Assembly: GCA_036655915.1 (NCBI GenBank)
Contig: JAVVPE010000054.1
Location: 1 to 9,588 of the forward strand
Direction of reading: 5' to 3'
Source: JAVWGW01 sp036655915
GTDB taxonomy: Bacteria > Actinomycetota > Coriobacteriia > Coriobacteriales > Eggerthellaceae
DNA length: 9,588 nucleotides
The notes below the pieces were generated by a model, which saw only the letters and a list, made by a program, of their open reading frames with translations, did not search any database and was not told where the DNA came from. Of this stretch, positions 4,831-9,588 are shown piece after piece. The position numbers and the translations under genes were made by a program. Position 1 is the stretch's first letter; each line of letters opens with the position of its first letter.

Positions 4831-7146
4831 ATGCTAACCACTATCGTTAAACGCGACGGCCGTACCGCAGAATTCAACGACACGAAAATCATCGACGCGG
4901 TCCAAAAGGCCTTCCAGGCATCGGGCGCCATGCAAGATCGCAGCGTTGCTGCCGAAATCACCGCGTCTGTGGTGGCAAAAATCGAAGGCGGCGCCATCGA
5001 AGGCACCCCCACTGTTGAAGGCATTCAAGATTTGGTGGAAGAAGCCTTGATCGAAGCCGGCTTTGTGCGCACAGCCAAAACCTACATCCTCTATCGCGCC
5101 GACCGCAGCCGCGTGCGCGATGTGAACAGCCGCTTGATTCAAACGCTGAAAGACATCACGTTTTCCGATGCTTCCGAATCCGATATGAAGCGCGAAAACG
5201 CCAACATCGATGCCGATACCGCCATGGGCACCATGCTTAAATACGGCAGCGAATCCGCCAAGCATTTCTACGAAATGTGCGTGATCGACCCGCGTTTTGC
5301 CAAGGCCCACCGCGAAGGCGATATTCACATTCACGATATGGATTTCTACACGCTTACCACTACCTGTTGCCAAATCGAACTGAAAAAGTTGTTCCGCGGC
5401 GGCTTTTCCACGGGCCACGGCGTGCTGCGCGAACCCAACGACATCACCAGCTATGCCGCCCTTGCCTGCATCGCCATCCAGTCCAACCAAAACGACCAGC
5501 ACGGTGGCCAAGCGGTGTGCGATTTCGACCGTGGCCTGGCCTTGGGCGTGCGCAAAACCTATCGCCGCCTGTATAAAAAGCATCTGGCAGAAGCCCTTGA
5601 ACTGCTCACCGAAATCGAAGATGCTCGCGCCTTTACGCAGGAAACGCTCGGCCGCATCGAAGGCGAAACGGGTACGCAGGCCAGCTTGGTTATGGATGCC
5701 ACCTTTTCTGCCGCAGTGCACGCTGCGCTTGTTGCCGCGGGCACCGAAGAGGCCACGGCGCAAAAAGTGATCGCCTACACCGAAAAGCAGGCGCACACCG
5801 ACACCGACCGCGCCACGTTCCAGGCGATGGAAGCGCTTATCCACAACCTTAATACCATGCATTCCCGCGCGGGTGCCCAAACGCCGTTTTCCTCGGTCAA
5901 CTATGGCACCGATACTTCTGCGGAAGGCCGCATGGTTATCAAAAACATGCTGCTTGCCACCGAAGAAGGCCTAGGATCAGGCGAAACACCCATCTTCCCC
6001 GTGCAGATTTTCCGCGTGAAGGAAGGCATCAACTACAATCCGGGCGATCCGAATTACGATCTGTTCAAGCTGGCCATGCGCTGTTCGGCCAAGCGCTTGT
6101 TCCCCAACTTTAGCTTCCTTGATGCGCCGTTTAACGCGCAGTATTACAAGGGCACGCCCGAAACCGAAGTGGCCTACATGGGCTGCCGCACACGCGTTAT
6201 CGGCAACGTGTTTGATCCCGAGCGCGAAACCACGCCGGGTCGTGGCAACCTCAGCTTCACGTCGGTCAATTTGCCGCGCCTGGCCATTCGCTCTAAGGGC
6301 GATACCGATCTGTTCTTTGACCTGCTCGATTCCAAGTTGGCGCTTATTGTGGGTCAGCTTGATGAACGCTTTGAAATCCAATGCCGCAAAAAGGTGTACA
6401 ACGCGCCGTTTTTGATGGGGCAGGGCGTGTGGGTCGACTCCGAAAAGCTGGGGCCTGAAGATGAACAGCGTGAAGTGCTCAAGCACGGCACGCTTTCTGT
6501 GGGCTTCATCGGCCTGGCAGAAGCCCTGGTGGCGCTGCGTGGTGCCCATCACGGTGAAAGCCCTGAATCGCAGAAGCTGGGCTTGGAAATCATCGGCCAC
6601 ATGCGTGCGTATCTCGACCGCATTTCGGCCGAGCGTCAGCTAAACTATGGCCTTATCGCCACGCCGGCAGAAGGCTTGTCGGGTCGTTTCGTGCGCATGG
6701 ATGCCCAGCGCTATGGCGTTATCCCCGGCATCACCGACCGCGATTATTACACCAATGGCTTTCACGTGCCGGTGTATTACAACATCAGCGCGTTTGACAA
6801 GATTGAAATCGAAGCGCCCTATCACGCACTCACCAACGCCGGCCACATTTCGTATGTGGAACTCGACGGCGACCCGACCGACAACCTGGAAGCCTTTGAA
6901 GCGGTTATTCGTCACATGAAGGAATCGGGCATCGGTTACGGTTCGGTCAACCATCCGGTCGATCGTGACCCGGTGTGTGGCTATAACGGCATCATCGGCG
7001 ATAGGTGCCCCAAGTGCGGCCGCACCGAAAGTGAAGGCGCCCCCTTCGATCGCATTCGTCGCATTACCGGCTACTTGGTGGGTACGCTCGATCGCTTCAA
7101 CGACGCCAAGCGTGCCGAAGAACACGACCGCGTCAAGCACTGCTAA
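4831..7146 (+). CDS. nrdD: Anaerobic (class III) ribonucleoside-triphosphate reductase
   Basis: A 771-residue glycyl-radical enzyme reducing NTPs to dNTPs without oxygen in the cytoplasm. Domains: an N-terminal ATP-cone (about 1-92, from IVKRDGR to YILYRADR) for allosteric control by ATP/dATP; then the ten-stranded barrel with the catalytic region around Cys179-Cys180 (TTTCCQIELKK), SNQNDQHGGQ, the finger-loop cysteine Cys452 in MGCRTR, and NLSFTSVNLPRLA. The C-terminal module has Cys716 (PVCGY) and Cys726/Cys729 (CPKCG) for a metal site. It ends with the glycyl-radical loop RRITGYL, radical at Gly747, and RVKHC at the end. Asp713 sits where a fourth cysteine (CPVC) might be expected. The start ATG 4831 has GAGG 7 nt upstream. 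It is followed 16 bp later by its activase gene and preceded by NrdR boxes. Length fits the family. Confidence 0.96.
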   Translation: MLTTIVKRDGRTAEFNDTKIIDAVQKAFQASGAMQDRSVAAEITASVVAKIEGGAIEGTPTVEGIQDLVEEALIEAGFVRTAKTYILYRADRSRVRDVNSRLIQTLKDITFSDASESDMKRENANIDADTAMGTMLKYGSESAKHFYEMCVIDPRFAKAHREGDIHIHDMDFYTLTTTCCQIELKKLFRGGFSTGHGVLREPNDITSYAALACIAIQSNQNDQHGGQAVCDFDRGLALGVRKTYRRLYKKHLAEALELLTEIEDARAFTQETLGRIEGETGTQASLVMDATFSAAVHAALVAAGTEEATAQKVIAYTEKQAHTDTDRATFQAMEALIHNLNTMHSRAGAQTPFSSVNYGTDTSAEGRMVIKNMLLATEEGLGSGETPIFPVQIFRVKEGINYNPGDPNYDLFKLAMRCSAKRLFPNFSFLDAPFNAQYYKGTPETEVAYMGCRTRVIGNVFDPERETTPGRGNLSFTSVNLPRLAIRSKGDTDLFFDLLDSKLALIVGQLDERFEIQCRKKVYNAPFLMGQGVWVDSEKLGPEDEQREVLKHGTLSVGFIGLAEALVALRGAHHGESPESQKLGLEIIGHMRAYLDRISAERQLNYGLIATPAEGLSGRFVRMDAQRYGVIPGITDRDYYTNGFHVPVYYNISAFDKIEIEAPYHALTNAGHISYVELDGDPTDNLEAFEAVIRHMKESGIGYGSVNHPVDRDPVCGYNGIIGDRCPKCGRTESEGAPFDRIRRITGYLVGTLDRFNDAKRAEEHDRVKHC

Positions 7147-7162
7147 CCCAGGCCTTATACGC

Positions 7163-7756
7163 ATGCAGCCCGCACAAAACTCAACGGCGCCCGCGTCCCA
7201 AGCGTCCCCGGCACCCGCGCCCCCCGCGTTGCGCCTGTTCGGCACCGCCGATGATTCCATCGTCGACGGTCCCGGGCTGCGCTATGCGGTGTTTGTGCAG
7301 GGCTGCGGCCACGGCTGCCCCGGCTGTCACAACCCCGAAAGCCAACCCGCGTGCGGCGGCTTCGTCATCGAAACCGAGGCGCTGCTTGCGCGCATCGCCG
7401 CCAACAAGCTTACGCGCGCCGTCACCCTTTCGGGCGGCGAGCCCTTCGACCAGTGCGCGGGCTGCTTGGCGCTGGCGCGCGCGCTTAAAGCGCAGGGCTA
7501 CAACCTCTGGATTTATTCGGGCTACCTGTTTGAACAGCTGTGCGCCGGCAAACCCGACCCCTTGGCCGCCCAATTGCTGCACACCTGCGACGTGCTGGTC
7601 GATGGCCCCTATATAGAAGCGCTCAATTCCTACGATCTTACCTGGAAGGGCTCTTCCAACCAGCGCGTGATCGATCTGCCCAAAAGCTTTGCGCACAACA
7701 CGCTTGTTTTGTGGGAACACCATGAGGACTTCCCGCAAAAGCCTCAATCTTGGTAA
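7163..7756 (+). CDS. nrdG: Anaerobic ribonucleotide reductase activating protein (radical SAM)
   Basis: A 197-residue activase that uses S-adenosylmethionine and a [4Fe-4S] cluster to generate the glycyl radical of NrdD. The cluster motif C-x3-C-x2-C is Cys48, Cys52, Cys55 in QGCGHGCPGCHN. The SAM-binding SGGEP is at 90-94, preceded by VDGPGLRYAVF, a strong NrdG signature, and followed later by DVLVDGPYIEA. The first 22 residues are Ala/Pro/Ser-rich (PASQASPAPAPPA) and not part of the fold, so the true start could lie further in, for instance a TTG near codon 23. ATG 7163 has no good ribosome site, only CAGGCC at 7149-7154. The frame is open upstream inside nrdD, but that part is a shadow. 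It is co-transcribed with nrdD. Confidence 0.93.
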   Translation: MQPAQNSTAPASQASPAPAPPALRLFGTADDSIVDGPGLRYAVFVQGCGHGCPGCHNPESQPACGGFVIETEALLARIAANKLTRAVTLSGGEPFDQCAGCLALARALKAQGYNLWIYSGYLFEQLCAGKPDPLAAQLLHTCDVLVDGPYIEALNSYDLTWKGSSNQRVIDLPKSFAHNTLVLWEHHEDFPQKPQSW

Positions 7757-7765
7757 TATCGCAGC

Positions 7766-8533
7766 ATGGAACAACTTTTTGCACAGATTAAAGCGTTTTT
7801 TGAACTGCCCTTTGTTTCCGACGTAATCGCCGCCGCCATCGTTTTGCTGGGCACGGCCGTCGTGGCGAAGCTGGCCGGCAGTTTCGTGCGCCGCATGCTG
7901 CATTTCGATGAAGTGCCGCTGCCCTCCAGTTCAATCTTTCTTAACATCACCCGCGCCACCATCTGGTTTCTGGGCTTTTGCATCGTGGCGCAAACCTGCT
8001 TCAACATAAACGTCAGCGCGCTTGTCGCCGCCTTGGGCGTGGGCGGCATCGCAGTGTCGCTGGGCTTCCAAGACACCATATCCAACCTGATCGGCGGCCT
8101 GCAGGTAACGCTGATGCGCCTGGTTGAACCGGGCGACAACATAAGTGTTACCGGGGTTACTGGCGTGGTGAAAGATGTTACCTGGCGCCATACCACCATC
8201 GTTGATGCGGCGGGCGAAGACATCACCATCCCCAACGCGCTCATCAACAAAAACTCGCTTACACACCTAGGCAATCCCGCACAAATTGCGGTGCCCTTCG
8301 TGGTCGTGGGCACCGATGCCGCCCATCTTGATGCCGTGGCAAGCGCGCTGGCCGCGGCGGCGGCCGCGGCGGCCACAGCGCTTTCGCCTGTTACTGGGGA
8401 AGTAAAAGTGCTGTTCACCGAAGTGACCGATGCCGGCTTCAAAGGCAAAGTGCTGGTGTGCATCAGCGATGTAGCAAAAACAACGGCCGCAACGGATGCG
8501 GTTGTGCGTGCCATCGCACCGCTTACGCGCTAA
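7766..8533 (+). CDS. MscS-family mechanosensitive ion channel
   Basis: A 255-residue inner-membrane channel that opens under membrane tension to release solutes on osmotic downshock. Three hydrophobic helices are visible: about 19-38, 60-79, and the pore-lining third helix at about 84-112. The third carries the Gly/Ala-rich pattern ALVAALGVGGIAVSLGFQD, then NLIGG, the clearest MscS signature. The beta domain follows (VEPGDNISV, GVVKDVTWRHTTI, ITIPNALI), then a cytoplasmic alpha/beta part. An eight-alanine run encoded by GC-only codons lies in the C-terminal domain. The start is ATG 7766, 9 bp after nrdG, with no strong ribosome site, so it is probably read through from the nrd operon. Length is close to the 286 residues of E. 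coli MscS, with a shorter N-terminus. Confidence 0.92.
   Translation: MEQLFAQIKAFFELPFVSDVIAAAIVLLGTAVVAKLAGSFVRRMLHFDEVPLPSSSIFLNITRATIWFLGFCIVAQTCFNINVSALVAALGVGGIAVSLGFQDTISNLIGGLQVTLMRLVEPGDNISVTGVTGVVKDVTWRHTTIVDAAGEDITIPNALINKNSLTHLGNPAQIAVPFVVVGTDAAHLDAVASALAAAAAAAATALSPVTGEVKVLFTEVTDAGFKGKVLVCISDVAKTTAATDAVVRAIAPLTR
8350..8374. repeat. GC-only low-complexity tract encoding polyalanine
   Basis: Twenty-five bases with only G and C, built of GCG/GCC codons and containing two CCGCGG sites and one GCGGCCGC site. It encodes the Ala run in the MscS C-terminal domain. It could expand or contract in 3-bp steps without breaking the frame. Confidence 0.6.
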
Positions 8534-8566
8534 GGAAAAAGGGAAGAAGAAAAGGGGAAAAAGGGG
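8532..8566 (+). promoter_or_regulatory. Polypurine tract carrying the ribosome-binding site of the DUF2804 gene
   Basis: Thirty-five consecutive purines fill the gap between the channel stop and ATG 8571. The mirror repeat GGGGAAAAAGGGG spans 8554-8566. AAGGGG at 8561-8566 is 4 nt from the start and AAAGGGG at 8551-8557 is 13 nt away, so more than one Shine-Dalgarno-like block is available. Confidence 0.6.
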
Positions 8567-8570
8567 TGCC

Positions 8571-9588
8571 ATGCCAGAACATCACATCACCTGCGAAGGG
8601 CCGCTCCACAACGATAAAGGCGCACTTGACCAGCCCGGCTGGGCAAACCAACTGCTGCTGACCTACGACAAGGCGCGCGTCAAAGCGCCGAAGTGGCGCC
8701 TAAAAGAATGGGATTACTACCTTATCAACGACGATGATTACGCGGTGGCCCTAACGCTGGGCGATTTGGGCTATATGGGCTTGCTTTCCGCTTCGCTCAT
8801 AGATTTTAAGGCCGCCACGTTTATCACCACCAGCGAAATCGTGCCGCTGCCGCTGGGGAAGTTTGCCCTGCCCACCACCACCGCGCAGGGTGTTTCTGAA
8901 TTTCGCAACAAACGCGTGCATTTTCGCTATGAGGTGGAAGAAGGCCTGCGCCACATAAAGGTGCATTTTGCCCGCTTCAACGGCCGCGTGGCCCTTGATG
9001 TGGAAGCAACGCTTGATGAACAGCCTCGCGATTCCATGGTGATAGCCACGCCGTGGGCGCAAGACCCGCACGCGTTTTATTACAACCAAAAAATCCTGGC
9101 CATGCGTGCGCAAGGCAGCTTTCATACCGGCCAGCTGCTGCACGGATTTTCGCCCGACAACAGCTTTGGCCTGCTTGATTGGGGCCGCGGTGTATGGACG
9201 CGCGACAACCACTGGTTTTGGGCCTGCGCCCAAGGCTGGCAAGAGGGCACCCCGGATGCGGGCGAAGAAGACGCCGGGCATCGCGTGGGCTTAAACCTAG
9301 GCTACGGCTTTGGCGACACCAGCGCGGCATCCGAAAACATGTTTTTCGTTGACGGCCATGCCTACAAATTTGGTGTTGTTAGCTTTGAAATCCCCCAAAC
9401 CGACGCCTTTGCTACCGCAAAAAAAACGGCCGACCGCTATCACCTTTTGCAACCCTGGCCCATCCACGATGAAGAAGGGCTGATAGATCTGGTGTTCACC
9501 CCTTTGCTCGACCGCTGCGACTACCAAAATGTGGGCCTTGTCCTTTCCGACCAACACCAGGTATTCGGTGAATTTTCCGGCACAATAA
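8571..9588 (+). CDS. DUF2804 family protein (3' partial)
   Basis: The frame from ATG 8571 stays open to the right edge, giving 339 codons; the TAA at the very end of the window is in another frame. The protein begins MPEHHITCEGPL. It shows the DUF2804 pattern: an N-terminal RLKEWDYYLI block, the central GLLDWGRGVWTRDNHWFWAC (from about residue 200), then RVGLNLGYGFGDTSAASEN, and near the end HDEEGLIDLVFTPLLDR and QVFGEFSGTI. Family members are about 340-360 residues, so only a short tail is missing. The biochemical role of DUF2804 is not established; a lipocalin-like beta fold resembling tocopherol-cyclase-type proteins is sometimes suggested. No signal peptide or membrane segment is visible, so it is probably cytoplasmic. 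It has its own strong ribosome site and may or may not share the nrd transcript. Confidence 0.85.
   Translation, partial: MPEHHITCEGPLHNDKGALDQPGWANQLLLTYDKARVKAPKWRLKEWDYYLINDDDYAVALTLGDLGYMGLLSASLIDFKAATFITTSEIVPLPLGKFALPTTTAQGVSEFRNKRVHFRYEVEEGLRHIKVHFARFNGRVALDVEATLDEQPRDSMVIATPWAQDPHAFYYNQKILAMRAQGSFHTGQLLHGFSPDNSFGLLDWGRGVWTRDNHWFWACAQGWQEGTPDAGEEDAGHRVGLNLGYGFGDTSAASENMFFVDGHAYKFGVVSFEIPQTDAFATAKKTADRYHLLQPWPIHDEEGLIDLVFTPLLDRCDYQNVGLVLSDQHQVFGEFSGTI

Noticed and set aside
4834..5880. Antisense open frame of 348 codons across the first half of nrdD
   Set aside because: It mirrors a strongly biased GC-rich coding frame in which the antisense stop triplets are rare. The translation is compositionally odd and shows no motif, while nrdD on the + strand is unambiguous.
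6965..7162. Upstream extension of the nrdG frame into nrdD
   Set aside because: This part is the shadow of the nrdD C-terminus in another frame; the translated extension has no family resemblance and nrdD is intact there.
9586..9588. TAA at the right edge as the stop of the DUF2804 gene
   Set aside because: It is out of frame with ATG 8571; the DUF2804 frame reads GGC ACA ATA and then runs off the window.

Overview
The window looks like chromosomal DNA of an anaerobic bacterium. The best guess is an actinobacterium of the Coriobacteriia/Eggerthellaceae type, with modest confidence. This rests on the gene mix: a TorD-like chaperone fragment, a class III (oxygen-sensitive) ribonucleotide reductase under NrdR-type boxes, a homocysteine-methyltransferase-fold protein paired with a small orphan protein, and a DUF2804 protein. 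The GC-rich, strongly biased codon use of the housekeeping genes fits too. No sequence search was possible, so the taxonomy is inference. All supported genes lie on the + strand.

Layout. (1) 1-183: the C-terminus of a TorD/DmsD-like chaperone. (2) 184-364: an intergenic region with a perfect 32-bp palindrome and a second, related imperfect dyad whose centre lies 32 bp further on. (3) 365-1660: an AAA_14/DUF4143 ATPase with Walker A and B and a PD-(D/E)XK-like C-terminus. (4) 1661-3339: a complete hipBA toxin-antitoxin locus, preceded by two copies of TATCAA-N6-TTGATA that match the architecture of known HipB operators. Segments 2-4 are visibly richer in A+T than their surroundings and look like an accessory block. 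(5) 3379-4565: a probable promoter, a homocysteine S-methyltransferase-fold protein that has lost most of its zinc ligands, and a tightly linked 82-aa protein of unknown function. (6) 4566-4830: a dense regulatory region with a promoter, two NrdR boxes exactly 31 bp apart, two DnaA-box-like nonamers (the first fused to NrdR box 2), and short leader repeats. (7) 4831-7756: nrdD and nrdG, the anaerobic ribonucleoside-triphosphate reductase and its radical-SAM activase. (8) 7766-8533: an MscS-family channel, 9 bp behind nrdG. (9) 8571-end: a DUF2804 protein whose last residues lie outside the window.

How the parts work together. NrdG installs the glycyl radical on NrdD, which makes dNTPs without oxygen. 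The leader suggests that this operon is repressed by NrdR (dNTP/ATP sensing) and perhaps coordinated with replication through DnaA. HipB would repress hipBA and neutralise the HipA Ser/Thr kinase. The AAA_14 gene appears to have its own operator pair. No RNA genes, CRISPR arrays, insertion sequences or origins were recognised.
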